Source: Batrachochytrium dendrobatidis JAM81 (Eukaryota > Chytridiomycota > Chytridiomycetes > Rhizophydiales). From it: 64,000 nucleotides of DNA. Shown here one piece after another: positions 34,642 to 46,646 of this stretch. The DNA lies in assembly GCF_000203795.2 (NCBI RefSeq), contig NW_006281099.1, positions 3,250,532 to 3,314,531 on the forward strand, written 5' to 3'. Below the pieces are notes generated by a model. That model searched no databases. It saw only the letters and a program-made list of their open reading frames with translations, and had not been told where the DNA came from. Made by a program: the position numbers and the translations under genes. Position 1 is the stretch's first letter, and every line of letters begins with the position of its first letter.

Positions 34642-37600
34642 ATGTTCATCAAGCCAATAGAAGTGACATCGCTTCTTGTTCAGTCTAAATCCACTTGGCA
34701 AGACCATGCTGGAAACACTCATTTTGTATTGCAGTCTAAAAAGAAAGATGCCAACATCATGCGCAGTCTGATTACTGGCATCTCGTTGGGTGTGGGTGCG
34801 GCTGTTGGAGTTGCATCTTCAAGCCTTCCTACTTCTGCTGCCGGGCCTGGAACGAGTAGCAGCTCAGATACTGCTTATAAAAAGTCTTTACTTGAATACG
34901 AGTATCGCATCCTTCTTAGATTCATTAGTCGCAAAGCCGAGTTTATTATTGCTGTTGACCACTCGTTTGATAAGATTCATACTGACTGGAATTGGGTCGA
35001 GCGGAACTTGTTTATCAAGGTTGTTGGTATTGGCTTCCTGTTTGACCACATCTGATCCACTTGGTTTACTACCAGGCCGTATTCATGTACAATCCAACAC
35101 TTTTATATCTATCCTGCAGTGTATTTTGCTTTGGAATAGATAATGATTAGTTATTTGCTGCGTTTTCCTACTCGACATTCTCAATTCTTCAATACACACA
35201 ACGACCATCATACAACATCAAACTATAGTTTTGAAATCCTCATTTGGCAATCATACATTGTACGATCACTAAATTCATTCAAATCTGGATATTGGATTCA
35301 ACTGTTCTGATGTTGTCACTGTATTCTAAAAACTCGTACATTCGCGCTCTAGTTTGAGAGAATGCACGTTTCAAGAATGCAGCTGTTGTTTCCATATCAG
35401 TCATCCAATGTCACAATGTTGGGTTCGGATGAAAGGAGAGTTGGGGATTGACGGGTAAACATGTATTCAGTCAAGACAATCTTGTCCAGTAAATTTGACA
35501 CCAATCATGTCAAAACTGGCTGTTTATTCTGTCACTGTTGGTGTTTTACCTTGCGTGAATATGGCTGCAATGGATTGTGCATTGACTCACCATTGCAATT
35601 TCTTATAATAGCTCGCGGAAATTGACTCGGCCTGTTTATCTTCCAAACCCAATACAACTACCGACCAGATTGATAATCTCCTCTACAAACAATTTGGTGA
35701 AATGACTGAAGAATACGAAGGTATAGTTTGAAATCTAAATCTGATTCAACTCAAATCTCACATCTATGAATGCTGGTAATGTATAGATCCACAAGTGGCG
35801 GGTGTCATGGCAAAACTTCTCGACGTCAAAAATCAACTGACCAAAGTGTTTCCTAGTGCACAGGACGATGTATTGTTGAATTGTATGTGCATGCTAGCTA
35901 CTTTCGCTTGTTTATCTGGTTAGATTGCTAATGCATTGTCGTTTAGATTATGCTTGTACATATTGGGCAACAGAGTCTACTTCTGCACGCGGCGAGCTGT
36001 GTATTGGCCGTAACTCATTGTATTTTTCTGGATCACGACAGGCTGGGCAAGGGGATCAGGATGCAAGTATTCCCAGCAATGTTACCCTTCTTATTACATA
36101 TAGGGATGTAAACTCATTGGAGTTGGTCAATGCTAAAAGATTGCTACTACCAGATACAATTCAAATTGGTGTTAAAGATAAAGTAGTAAGTGCACAATGC
36201 ATCATGACAACACATTGTGTAGTTTTAAACACGTCTAATCTTAAAACTATTAGTTTGTATTTGCACTTTATTTTCATCGAAAGGAGGTTTTTCGAATTTT
36301 GACTAGCTTATGCAATGCTGCCATGAATCGCCTGATCAAAGGCGCTGAAAATTCAATATCTGCCTCATCTGAAATGTTTTCAAAAAACAATTCAAACAAT
36401 ACTGGCGATCTTGCCATCACTAGCTCCAATAAAGGTGGTGGTCTGCTAATGGGAAGATCAAGAGAAGTATTTGGAATGGACGACAGTTCAGTAGCAAATA
36501 CAGCTTCGGCATCAGATATGCTTGGAGTTGGCGATGGCGATCTTGGCGATATGTTTCAAGATCAATCGTTTGCTGATCTATCTGGTCAAGTCAAGGGATC
36601 ATCTGCAATATCTGAATCCACCCAGCAGCTTCATCAATCAGCTAGTACATCTGTAATGCATTCACAAACTGCCTCATCACACACTGTTGTTCGATACTCG
36701 CATATCAAAACGGCTTTGGTCAATACTCTTTCCGATCTTGATACTCAAAACAAAAACATGGAGTTTCGTAATCTTTTTCGCTTGTCCTACCATGAAACAA
36801 TCACAATGGAAGAATCACCATGCTACTACTTTCACAAATTAACTTCTGTATCTCATACTGGCAGCATGTATCTATCGCAGAATTTTGCCAATTTTGCTGC
36901 CCATTCGGCTACTTCATCTCCATCTAATGGAAACTCGACAATATCTACATCGATGCTATTTGATACATCCCAAGATCCAAATATTATTTTTGTAATTCCG
37001 TATCCTCACATTGTATCCATCAAGAAGATGCCTGCTACAGCAATACCATTGATTGGAAAGCTATTGTCGTTTTCGCTGTCTGGGTATGTAGTCATTTCCA
37101 CAAAAACACGCAGTGATTTTTGGTTTGCATTTTCAACTGCAAAAAGCCGGGATCGAGTATACGAGACGCTGCTTGCACAAATCCGTACAGTAGATTGGAA
37201 GTTTGATGATGATGTAGTGGTGGGTGGTAGAAATAGCTATAATCCTAGTAGCATACCTCCGAATTCAAATCCTCTTGGATCTTTTAGTAACAGCTCTACG
37301 GTCATGTCAGATCACGCTGTTACATCACGAAGTAGCTCGTCACTATCAGTTGCTTCATCGCCAGTTACATCACCCATGCCAAACATTCACATGGTTTTAG
37401 GAAATTTGAACGACACGGTCAATAAGCTACATCCGCTTAAAACTGGTCTGAAATTTCTTGTTCCAAAAATCGAGCGTGGTGGCAAGCCCACGCTTCAAGA
37501 TGACATTCCGCACTATGTTGCAAAGTGGACAGATTACTTTGATACATATGGTCGTGATGTTTGTATTATCAAAGACATGAAATCTCTTTGTGATCTTATT

Positions 37601-40213
37601 CAAGAAACAAATGGTGTACCTGAATGCTTTCGTGGTGATTTTTGGATGCTGGTCTCTGGAGCATGGTATTCCAAACCCGAATCCGAGTACTACAAACAGC
37701 TTTTAATTGCTAACCAATTTCGTGTCAGTCCATTTGCAGACGAGATTGAAAAAGACGTGCATCGAAGTTTGCCTGAGCATCCTGCTTACCAGTCTCAATT
37801 GGGAATCGATGCTTTGAGAAGACTACTGACTGCTTTTTCGTGGAGAAACCCGGCTATTGGATATGCTCAAGCACTAAATATTGTTGCCGCAGTACTGTTG
37901 CTGCATTTGCGTGAAGAGGATGCGTTTTGGATGCTATGTATGCTTGAATCTATTTTAGCATTTAATTAGGATGATTGTGTGGTGTATTGACTAACTTAAT
38001 TTTGTTGTATTTTACTATGCATGTATATTCAAGGCATGATTGTTGAGAGAATGCTACCTGATCACTACACCAAAACTCTTGTTGGTTCTGTTGTTGATCA
38101 GGCGGTTTTTCGTCAGCTTGTTGAAACTCATCTTCCACTACTCGCAGCACATCTGGATAAACTGTACATGGACTTGTCTACCTTTTCAGTTCCTTGGTTT
38201 CTTTGCCTCTACCTCAACTCAGTGTCACAGAGTGTTGCCATTAGGCTCTTGGATATATTTTTTCTAGAAGGCCCAAAATTTCTTTTTTGGATTGCCATGG
38301 CTGTATTGAAAATCAACGAATCCAAACTGATATCCAAGGGAAAAGACGATGATATTTTTGTAGCGATTTTGAAGGACTTTTTTACACGATTGGGGTTGCA
38401 GGATTCTGGACGAGATTCTCCTGTTGCGGGTGCAGCACCCGACACGCAGCCAGATCTGTCCTCTGCGACAGGTCGACCTTTGTATGATTTGCTGATTTCA
38501 ACTGCATGCAATACTCTTGGTCCTCAGATCACGTCGGAACTCATTGAATCACTTCGTATGCGGTACAGACTCAAAGTAGTACACCAGATGGAGGACACGA
38601 ATCGCAAATCACAAGTACGCACGCTCTGCGAGCAAGTCACACTTTCTTTTGATGAGGTGTCTGCTGCATACGATGATGTGAGAAGACTAGAGTTTATTCA
38701 TGGCGGGGAAGAAGAAGATCCAAACGGACCTGCGTCACTGTTAGCTGAGCACGGCAGAGCAGAGGAGGAAGCAATGAGGTCTTTATTAGCTAGTTTGGGC
38801 GGATGGGGACTGGTAAGACAAATACCCAGAGAATCTTGTTCGCGCGGCGTACCGATTCCTGATGGACATGGTAGTATTGCTTTTCCTACTCCTGCATCGA
38901 TGCAAAACCGAGTGCTACAGGAAGCAACTCAAGGAAAAGATCAAAGTATCAAGAGCATCTGTTTATACGATTTTCGTAGTGTGTTTGACACGGTCAGTCC
39001 ATGGCAGTATGGGAAACAGGAATCGTTGCGTATTTTTAAGCGGGATACACACACTGACTATAATCACAGCTACTCTGGTGGTGCATCGACAGCATCTCGT
39101 AAGCCAGATGAGATCAAACCAAGGAAGCTCAGTATAAATGGGGATCAAGCATCTTCGTATGCTTCCAACTCTGGCACTACTTGGCAGCTCATAACAAGTG
39201 CCAGCGATTTATCACTTACTTTAATTAATCGTATCTACTTTTATTGCTCCTTTCAGTACCACTTTGTACAAAAACAGAAGCGAGGGCAGGCTGAATCGGC
39301 AGCCGCTGCTCGACAACATTCTCGATCTATACCATCAGCTGATCGACCTAAACCTATCACCGAGACAGTTGAACCAGGATTTGTTGTTGATCTTGCAGCA
39401 ATGGTGCATGTTCTTGATGCCATCATGAAGCAGCCGTTGCATTCACGATTACGGTTTTTGTTTGATATGCACGATTTGGATGGAGATGGATTCTTGAACA
39501 AAATTGAGCTCAAGGCCGTCATGGATTCGTTTTTGGAGATGTTTGAAAAGTCGCGACGGGATGCTAAAATCATAGATGACGCTGCTGGTGGGAATGGTGC
39601 ACATCTGAATCCAAGCTTTGAGCCTGCAGAAGCATCCAAAGGAACACCGTCTGTCAAAGCAGAGGATGAAGAAACCTATCTGCGTGCAGTAAGCTCGTTT
39701 CTGAATGCTGCGCTCCAGATGGGAAATAACAAAGGGGACGGTACAAGTGGTGTTGCAAGCAGTATAAACGGCAACATGGGCTCTGCCCATGGAATGAAGC
39801 GTTCTTCCAGTGTTACACCCGAGTTGACACATGGCGTGCGACCACCTGCATTCACTACACACCGGCAAGATATATTAGAAGAAAGCGATTTAGAAGAAAG
39901 TGCTTCTAGTATACACTATGGCGGTACAGCAGCAGATGTGTCGCGACGTAGTTGGCAGCCTGGATCGCATCCAGAAACAGTGCCCACACCGCCACAACCT
40001 GGAGCACATTCTCTATCCACTACTGGATCGACCGCTTCATCTTCTGCCATCAAAAAGCAGCAAGCCAATGAGCCCGCATTTTGGCTAAGTTTCAACGAGT
40101 TTTTATTAGCAGTCATGTCGCAGAGTGTGTTTGTACAGTACTTTGAACGCACGTGGAGTATCCATAAAGACTCGTCTGGGATTGTACGGGTGACGTGGTG
40201 TAACAAAGCATAA
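34642..40213 (+). CDS. GRAM-TBC-EF-hand Rab GTPase-activating protein (TBC1D8/TBC1D9-like)
   Basis: Exons are 34642-35019, 35612-35720, 35787-35882, 35947-36185, 36254-37937 and 38034-40213, giving about 1561 residues. The N-terminal MFIKPIEV and DWNWVERNLF resemble TBC1D8/9 openings. Two GRAM modules follow: one near YYACTYWATESTSARGELCI and LYFSGSR, the second in exon 5 around FRNLFRLSYHETI and GSMYLSQNFANF. The TBC domain holds the arginine finger EIEKDVHRSLPEHPAYQ and the glutamine finger IGYAQALNIVA. An EF-hand (DLDGDGFLNKIEL) lies near the C-terminus between low-complexity stretches. The protein should inactivate a Rab on Golgi/endosomal membranes. Intron 1 (592 nt) contains MITE copy R4. 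Confidence 0.87.
35072..35569. mobile_element. MITE-like element, copy R4 (in TBC gene intron 1)
   Basis: The end sequences GGCCGTATTCATGTACAATC and TTGCGTGAATATGGCTGCAA are inverted relatives. The interior is in the opposite orientation to R1: ACATTCGCGCTCTAGTTTGA here is the complement of R1's block. It accounts for most of a 592-nt intron. Confidence 0.75.
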
Positions 40214-40465
40214 TACTAGCGTCACAGCTTCAGCGCAGTTCATGTAGATAGTCACGCTCGTCCACAGCAGCATTACTGCATGAGATTGCCAAATTCACCC
40301 AACCACTATAAATAAAACTATTTTACATACATGCATTCCTTTATTTGAAACTCGCAGACAAGGATAGATGTAACAATTCGTAATTGTATTCAACAAATTA
40401 AATTATATAGGACGTTCTAGTACCTCGAATAAAAACAAGAATGAGTAGTTGGTCAAAGTTGATGT

Positions 40466-43400
40466 CTACTTGCGTGATTGATGGCGTGTTTGTTGCTGTC
40501 CAGAATTAGAGTTATCGTGATTGCTATCATCCCATTTACCACTTGCCATGAGATCGCGTCGAATGGACTCGATGGGGATTGTACGCATGCGACTTGAAGT
40601 TGATACAAGTTGTGGCCCAGTAATATTTCCCACATGAGCAACTCGCTGTGCACGTACATGATTGGGGGTTTCAAACGAGGTGAGGTCGAGTTTGGAATAG
40701 TCACTCGGGTTGGGCATCACATCGCGGCGAGCCTTGGGCTCAAGATCGAATATGCCAAGCGACGCTAGACGCTGTGCACTTTGAGCCTGCAAGTCCTGAG
40801 TTGTAGGTGGGCGTTGTTGAGAGGGCTTTGCAGCATTCTGATTCTGCTGCTTTGTTATTTTCTGATGTGGAAAGAGCGATGCCTGTGGCTGAGAGTTATT
40901 AGAAGGCGTATTGGATAAACTACTAAGCTGTGAAGTGCGATGAGTTCGCTGTGGTACAAACGGAGCAGGATTAAAGCGATTTTGTTGCTGGGTTCGTTCT
41001 CGCTGTTGTTGCTGAGAAAGAAGATGGTCAGGTGGTGGTACGCTGGGGGGAGAAGGGATATGCAGCACTAATAACGATTGCCGTTTGGTAAGATGATTAG
41101 TAACTGTATTTGGATGAATCTGCTTCCAATTAGAATCGGAAGCCAACATCGACTTTTGGTTAAGAACAATCTGTGCCTCTGCTGCGGCCAAAATCGATGC
41201 ATAATCAAAAGACTGCTGCTCAACTCGCGCACTCAGAATAGGAGGTTCACCCATCATGATACGAGGAGTATTTGCAGCAGATGGAATAGGAAAATGGCTC
41301 AAGTGAGAAGCGGCATTACGATCCCCATCAACAGAAGAATGCTCAGCATTTTTTGATAGTTCCTGTTCGCGAATCTTGGCTTGGATGATATCCCTGTATG
41401 CATCTCGGGAAAAATTGCCAGCTTCCAAAAATCCATCGTCACCCAGTATAGGTGGACAAAAAGGATTCACCAATACTGGCGATTGCTGATAGTGGCTAGA
41501 TGCTTCAGATGAAGACTGTCTGTCTTCCCCGATAATTGGCAAAGGATCCGACAAAAGTGATTCAGATGCCGATTGTATTGGCGTGTCCAAGAATGACGCA
41601 GTGATTGAATCCTTTTCTTTCGGATTAGCTAATGCATCAGGATATTCGTATTGTTTATTACCATCATCATCTGGTGCTTCAGCTAATGCTTTTTTTGTAG
41701 TAGGATCCAGTTCCAAAAGCATTGATCCAAAGTACTCTGATTTAGTAGGTAGATGATATTTTCGCACAGTAAAATTAGAACGAGTGGCTGCGGTTGCTGA
41801 TGACGCAGTAGAAACACCATCTTCGTCTAAACTAGAATCTTCTCTACTTTTCAAACTATTGGGCCGGCTTTGAGCCTTGAACTGCTGATAGACATGAGGG
41901 CTTGGAGTAAAGTCGCTTTTTTGCTCAGAAGTGACGGATAAACTCTGAGAAGCGTAGGGAGAAACAGGGGGAGATTCCAGATGGGGCAGAGTCGTGAAAG
42001 GTATAGCAGAAAGAGCGCCGCCAGACGACATTTCAATTCTATCGAGTAGTGATGATTCTTCAGTAGTAAACAATGATGCACGCGAATGGTCATTGTCGGT
42101 AGATGACAGAGTAGCACTCTGGGCCAGATCGCGACAGGGAGTGAACATGCCATCGTTTGATACAACCAAATCCTTGGGTGGCAGTACAGGCAGTTTTTCG
42201 ATTGAAGATGAAGGTATACAAGAGTTTTTGCTGCTCAGGAATGCTGCTTGTTGTCCAGAACCACTGCCACTTTTGATATTCCATTGGGATGAAGTGAGAG
42301 TAGGCATAGGCGGGGGTGGAGAATGAGGTTTGGGAACCGATGGCAAGCCATGAGTAGGTGGTAAAACGACCCCCCGAGAAGTGATTGAAGACGATCCACG
42401 AGGTAAAGCATGTTCGTTGGATAGAATCGCTTGCCTGTCAATGGGTGAATTTACATTCGATGGAGTGTTATACGGCTGATTGGCTGCATCTACATACACA
42501 AGCTCTGCATGGGCATCTGGAACCAGTGGTGATGGGTATGGAGAGTGTATAGTGTTCATGTAGTTTCGGAGCAAATGCTGATGGTTGGAATGTGTAGAGT
42601 ATACAGTATCAGGGTTAATAGACAATTGATGACCATAATTATATTCAACGACATCATTACAGCTGCCACCACCCACAATATTTTTGTTAGAATCAGCGGC
42701 TCTAGATGTGGCATTGAAGCCACTGACCGCATGATTGTCATCAAAAGCCCGATGAGCAAAAGTATTGTTTAAATGGCTGAGGGTGGCAGCCAGTGCCAAT
42801 ATAGAATTGGCAGCACAGTCATCTGGCACACTAAACCTATCCGATACACTTACATTAGACTGAGCTGCATTGCCGACTGGATTCAAGCTCGCATTCTTGG
42901 TTGCGGCAGATGAGGCGTTGAATGGACGCGAATTTGAATCTGTCGTTGCCAGCAACGGGTCTGCCTGCAATGAGTCGGTTCTGGAATGCAACTTGAAGCG
43001 AGAGAGATGATTCATATTTGGAGTAGTGGATTGCATGTCTACCGACTCATCCGGATGAGCATCATAGTCTGAAGTGAAGCTGCTGGTGCTGGCATGCATT
43101 CCTGTTAAAAGAAAGTTGTTGCTAACTCTGCTTGAACTATAGCCATCGCTATCTGAATACTCTTCTTCATCTTCTACAAAAACTTCGTCATTGTTCATGT
43201 CCACTTCGTACTTTACAGTGGCTCTTGGGCTCTGTGTCGGTATCTGTGGTGTTATGGGGTAACTGCCGATAGAGAACTGGTCAAAGCTGCTCTCCAAATC
43301 TTGACTAAACGAATCAACAATACTCTGCTGGCCATTGCTTCTCACGGCAAACTTAGTCATGCCTTTCGGTGCAAGAGGACTGCCATTATACACTCCATGA

Positions 43401-43609
43401 ACTGGAGAGTCGAGGTTTTCTGAAATGCTGGTATTACTTTTTCCGCCATCCAGCAGGTACGAGGCAGCAATGGACGCAGTAGTGTGTGTAGGAGTGGATG
43501 GGTTGCTTTCGTTCAAGGTTTCTGTGTGGTATGCATCAAATACTGAAGCATACAGATCCATGTCCACCTCGGGATCCATGTTGTAAGAGTGTTTGTGAGT
43601 TGAGATCAT
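40466..43609 (-). CDS. large intrinsically disordered protein of unknown function
   Basis: A single exon encodes 1047 residues (1037 if it starts at the second Met, 43579, MDPEVDMDLY). I recognise no family. Almost the whole protein is Ser/Asn/Gln/Pro-rich and without predicted globular structure. There are Pro-rich segments (PKPHSPPPPMPTL, IPSPPSVPPPDHL) and Gln runs (SQQQQRERTQQQN). The last about 90 residues look more ordered and could be the conserved part: LGIFDLEPKARRDVMPNPSD, LDLTSFETPNHVRAQRVAHV, then IPIESIRRDLMASGKWDD. Many Ser-Pro sites suggest phosphorylation. The gene converges with the TBC gene. Confidence 0.75.
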   Translation of the reverse strand: MISTHKHSYNMDPEVDMDLYASVFDAYHTETLNESNPSTPTHTTASIAASYLLDGGKSNTSISENLDSPVHGVYNGSPLAPKGMTKFAVRSNGQQSIVDSFSQDLESSFDQFSIGSYPITPQIPTQSPRATVKYEVDMNNDEVFVEDEEEYSDSDGYSSSRVSNNFLLTGMHASTSSFTSDYDAHPDESVDMQSTTPNMNHLSRFKLHSRTDSLQADPLLATTDSNSRPFNASSAATKNASLNPVGNAAQSNVSVSDRFSVPDDCAANSILALAATLSHLNNTFAHRAFDDNHAVSGFNATSRAADSNKNIVGGGSCNDVVEYNYGHQLSINPDTVYSTHSNHQHLLRNYMNTIHSPYPSPLVPDAHAELVYVDAANQPYNTPSNVNSPIDRQAILSNEHALPRGSSSITSRGVVLPPTHGLPSVPKPHSPPPPMPTLTSSQWNIKSGSGSGQQAAFLSSKNSCIPSSSIEKLPVLPPKDLVVSNDGMFTPCRDLAQSATLSSTDNDHSRASLFTTEESSLLDRIEMSSGGALSAIPFTTLPHLESPPVSPYASQSLSVTSEQKSDFTPSPHVYQQFKAQSRPNSLKSREDSSLDEDGVSTASSATAATRSNFTVRKYHLPTKSEYFGSMLLELDPTTKKALAEAPDDDGNKQYEYPDALANPKEKDSITASFLDTPIQSASESLLSDPLPIIGEDRQSSSEASSHYQQSPVLVNPFCPPILGDDGFLEAGNFSRDAYRDIIQAKIREQELSKNAEHSSVDGDRNAASHLSHFPIPSAANTPRIMMGEPPILSARVEQQSFDYASILAAAEAQIVLNQKSMLASDSNWKQIHPNTVTNHLTKRQSLLVLHIPSPPSVPPPDHLLSQQQQRERTQQQNRFNPAPFVPQRTHRTSQLSSLSNTPSNNSQPQASLFPHQKITKQQNQNAAKPSQQRPPTTQDLQAQSAQRLASLGIFDLEPKARRDVMPNPSDYSKLDLTSFETPNHVRAQRVAHVGNITGPQLVSTSSRMRTIPIESIRRDLMASGKWDDSNHDNSNSGQQQTRHQSRK

Positions 43610-44996
43610 CTAATTAGGCGCAATGGTAATATGTTGGAAATGGTTTAGACTTGACAAAAAAATAATTTACAATATTTAATTTGCAAGCTCACCAAAAGCA
43701 ATTACAGCATTCAGCCAGGGCATGTTCAGGGTTCTTGTCGAAAATCACCCTAAAAGCCAATCCACGACTCCGCCAACCAGAGCATCGCATCACAGCTAAA
43801 GGGATGGAAATGTAAAGTGTTTATTTGCATTGCAGCCTAATTTCATGTTTCAGAAATACTGATGGGATTGAGCAGTCTTCCCAATTCGACCAATGTGGAT
43901 TCTTGTAAAATTGCACAATTGTTTCAGGTTAATGTGCAGACTAAGGTAGAACGCCAAAATTTGTTAGAGCACAATCAAGGTCAGAAGTTTAGGGAGCAGT
44001 CGCCGCTAAACCAGATAAGGAATGCCGCCCTAGGTGTGATCGAGAGAAACAATGGTAATTCAAGTCGTTCAAGTCAGATTGTCGTCGCGATACAGGATGT
44101 ATGAGCGATAAATGCTTATGCTATTCAAATCAGTAGATAAACAGTCTACCGATATTTACAAAAGAACGTCCCAAAAAGCAACTAAACCCCGAAAGTGTGA
44201 TCAAGTTTACGTGGGTACTTTCAAATACACGATACATGAATGGTTGCTGACAATCATCTCTCATCCTCTGTCGATATCCCAACTGGGCTAAAAATAGTAT
44301 TGTTCAATAAACTGACACTCTGTCAAGACTGGCGATTTGTTATATTTGTACTTGCTTAGTGGTTCATTTTATGTAAATACAGTCACACTATGAGTGGGTA
44401 ATCATAACTGGGTATGGTAAACACTAGTAAAATCCATTGTTTAGCTAGCCAACAGCAGATGGTGGCAGTAGCTTATTTCATATGGACCAACACAGCTATT
44501 GAAATATTGGACCAAGCTGTCGATGGTTTAAGCTACATGATTGACATTGTAGGCACACTATACAGCCGCATGCAAAACAAAGCGCTTGCAATAGCTTTCT
44601 ATTTTGATTTAAAGCAATGGTTACATACTCGGTGTCTTTCTACTGGAAGCCGACCAGTTCAATAGACACATCTACCCCACTTCTCTTTGCACTCCTATGC
44701 CTTTGATCACCAGCTGTATGGGTGATTGGATTCAGCTTCCAAGTTTAGGATGCTTGGAATGCAATCTATTGGCTTATTGATAGGCTTGAAAATGACGTGG
44801 ATGATGAATTGAAATCTAGCCAATAGCGTGCGGTTTAGAACAGCCAATCATTTTTTTTTGCTACAAACAATAAATTCAACAGACAAGAATCTTGCCAATT
44901 ATCAACCACTGCCAGCACTTGCTATCAACACTCGTTTAGTCGTTACTACTTGCTCTCATCTCTTCTAGTATAACTAGTTCTCTCAGCCATCCTTTA
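43610..44996. other. intergenic region between disordered-protein and bZIP genes
   Basis: This gap of about 1.4 kb has no supported gene; the 80- and 83-codon frames at 43862 and 44414 lack recognisable features. A MITE right-end remnant lies at 44355-44386. Confidence 0.45.
44355..44386. mobile_element. MITE right-end remnant (R10)
   Basis: AGTGGTTCATTTTATGTAAA followed by TACAGTCAC closely matches the right end of copy R5 (AAGTGGTTCATTTTGCGTGA then ATACGGCGG). No left end is recognised, so it is a solo remnant. Confidence 0.5.
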
Positions 44997-45151
44997 GTGT
45001 CTGACCTTTATCTTTCCAACTCTTACTTACTCCAGCCTTCTGCGCACTCCAACCCTTTGCGCATCTCCTCTGCTTTGACCTGTTTGTTGTCGAGGCCGTC
45101 CATCATTTCTTCTTCCTCCACCATTCCAACTACATTACCAATCCAGTCTCT

Positions 45152-45345
45152 ATGTTCTGCATCATCGCCTCCAAAAAACCTTCCGCCGCCGTTTACCTCC
45201 GCTGGGCTAGTAGTAACCAGCAAGAAAGACGCTGCTTCAACGGGCTTGCCCTTGACGGGCACAGTTCACACTCAGCCCAATGCTGATTTACTGGCGCAGC
45301 TCTTTAGCTCGCATACCTCGTCGCTTTCCTCTGATATCTACTTGA
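45152..45345 (+). promoter_or_regulatory. two upstream ORFs ahead of the bZIP gene
   Basis: An ATG at 45152 opens a 44-codon frame ending at 45286. An ATG at 45280 opens a 21-codon frame ending at 45345. Both precede the first in-frame ATG of the bZIP protein (45471). If they lie in the leader they could control translation as in yeast GCN4. Confidence 0.4.
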
Positions 45346-45470
45346 ACTCTCTCAACACTGGCCCTATAGGCCTCAACCCTGCTTCCCAGTTGCCCTGTCT
45401 GTCTGGCTCTGCTCCGCCATTGCCGATATCTACAGGGTTTTCTTCCGCTTGTGAATCGTCGTCTCATGGG

Positions 45471-46493
45471 ATGGTTTCTGCCGATTGTACGGATCTATCT
45501 GTTGACAATCTGTCGTCGTCCACACTTCTCATGCAACTTTCTCCTGCCAACCCGAATCTTGATGATGCATGGCAGTCTTCTGTCTCTGCTAGTCTTCAAC
45601 AGCCGTCGCTGAATCACTTTGCTCTTTCTTCAAATTCTGTTCTCCCTTCCCCTGCTTTGACCCTGCACCCGCACTCTGCATCACCCCTACTGTTTTTGAA
45701 TGCCCAATCAGCATTTGGATTACAATCAAATCTTGCACCCCGTGCGGCCGAGTCTTTATCCGCATTTACTCCCTCCAATGCGGACTATGAGTCTGCCATG
45801 ATACAGCAATCTCCGTATCTAGATTCTGCTAGTACCGCTTCTCTGTTTTCCGTTCATAACCCGCTGTCTGTAATTGACACCTCCAATCCTTTGGTTTCGG
45901 GAACTGCTTTGGATTGGATGTCTCCCGTCTCCATGTCTCGTGATGGATCATCTCTTTTTTCGCATCCAGCTCTAATCAAGTCTTCTCCTAGCACTCCCCA
46001 AGTTGGGTTTCCTGATGCTCTGCGAGCCTTTTCTTTTGCATATCCATCCAACGATGCTTATTCCTCTGGAGCTGCTGCTTTGTCAAAGCCATTTGGTGGT
46101 GAGCCTGGCTCTTTTGGAACCGCCGCTGTTATTGCTGCCGCTACATCCAAGCCACGTTTGTTTGCCAAACTCGCTCCTGCTGAGCCATTACTCGCTCTTC
46201 AGGCCGCTCTTCGATCTGATCAGCCCCCTATAACTCCCAAAGTTTCTTCTTCAATTTCAGCTAATCCACGTAAGCGCAAGGAGCGTACTATGGATCGTGA
46301 TGAGCTGGTTGCCGAAATTGAAGATAAGCGTCGTCGTAATACCGAGTCGGCTCGTCGCTCTCGTGAGCGCAAGGCTACTCGTCTTGAAGAGCTCGAGTCT
46401 CTTACTTTGGTTCAACAGGCACGTATTGCCGAGCTTGAGGCAATGGTACAATCTTTAAAGGCGGACAATGAGCGCCTTAAAATCTCAAACTGA
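45471..46493 (+). CDS. GCN4/CPC1-like bZIP transcription factor
   Basis: From the first in-frame ATG (45471) the protein has 340 residues. The frame is open from 44940 but contains no ATG before 45471, so either the start is here or a 5' exon is missing. The C-terminal bZIP has the basic region DKRRRNTESARRSRERKATR (NxxxAxxSR, Gcn4 type) followed by a leucine zipper with heptads LEELESLTLVQQARIAELEA and MVQSLKADNERLK. The rest is Ser/Ala/Pro-rich with short acidic or hydrophobic patches suitable for activation. By family, such factors drive amino-acid biosynthesis genes. That role is inferred here. Confidence 0.8.
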   Translation: MVSADCTDLSVDNLSSSTLLMQLSPANPNLDDAWQSSVSASLQQPSLNHFALSSNSVLPSPALTLHPHSASPLLFLNAQSAFGLQSNLAPRAAESLSAFTPSNADYESAMIQQSPYLDSASTASLFSVHNPLSVIDTSNPLVSGTALDWMSPVSMSRDGSSLFSHPALIKSSPSTPQVGFPDALRAFSFAYPSNDAYSSGAAALSKPFGGEPGSFGTAAVIAAATSKPRLFAKLAPAEPLLALQAALRSDQPPITPKVSSSISANPRKRKERTMDRDELVAEIEDKRRRNTESARRSRERKATRLEELESLTLVQQARIAELEAMVQSLKADNERLKISN

Positions 46494-46646
46494 CTGGCAT
46501 TGATAAATTATTTTTTGGGTCTTGCTCGTAAATATCATTTTGTCAATACCTTCATATCTACAATACATTTCATCGGTGTAAAGGGCCTGGTCTTATTTTG
46601 TTTAGTAGGAATCCAACTTTAACGTATGGCTAAATAAATTTTTATT

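Noticed and set aside
39180..39260. Possible intron in the TBC gene around the odd stretch INRIYFYCSFQ ending in TTTCAG.
   Set aside because: No GT donor in the required phase was found nearby, and the frame is open throughout, so it was kept as coding.
43862..44665. Two frames of 80 and 83 codons between the disordered-protein and bZIP genes.
   Set aside because: They have no conserved features and no splice partners, and the second begins beside a repeat remnant.
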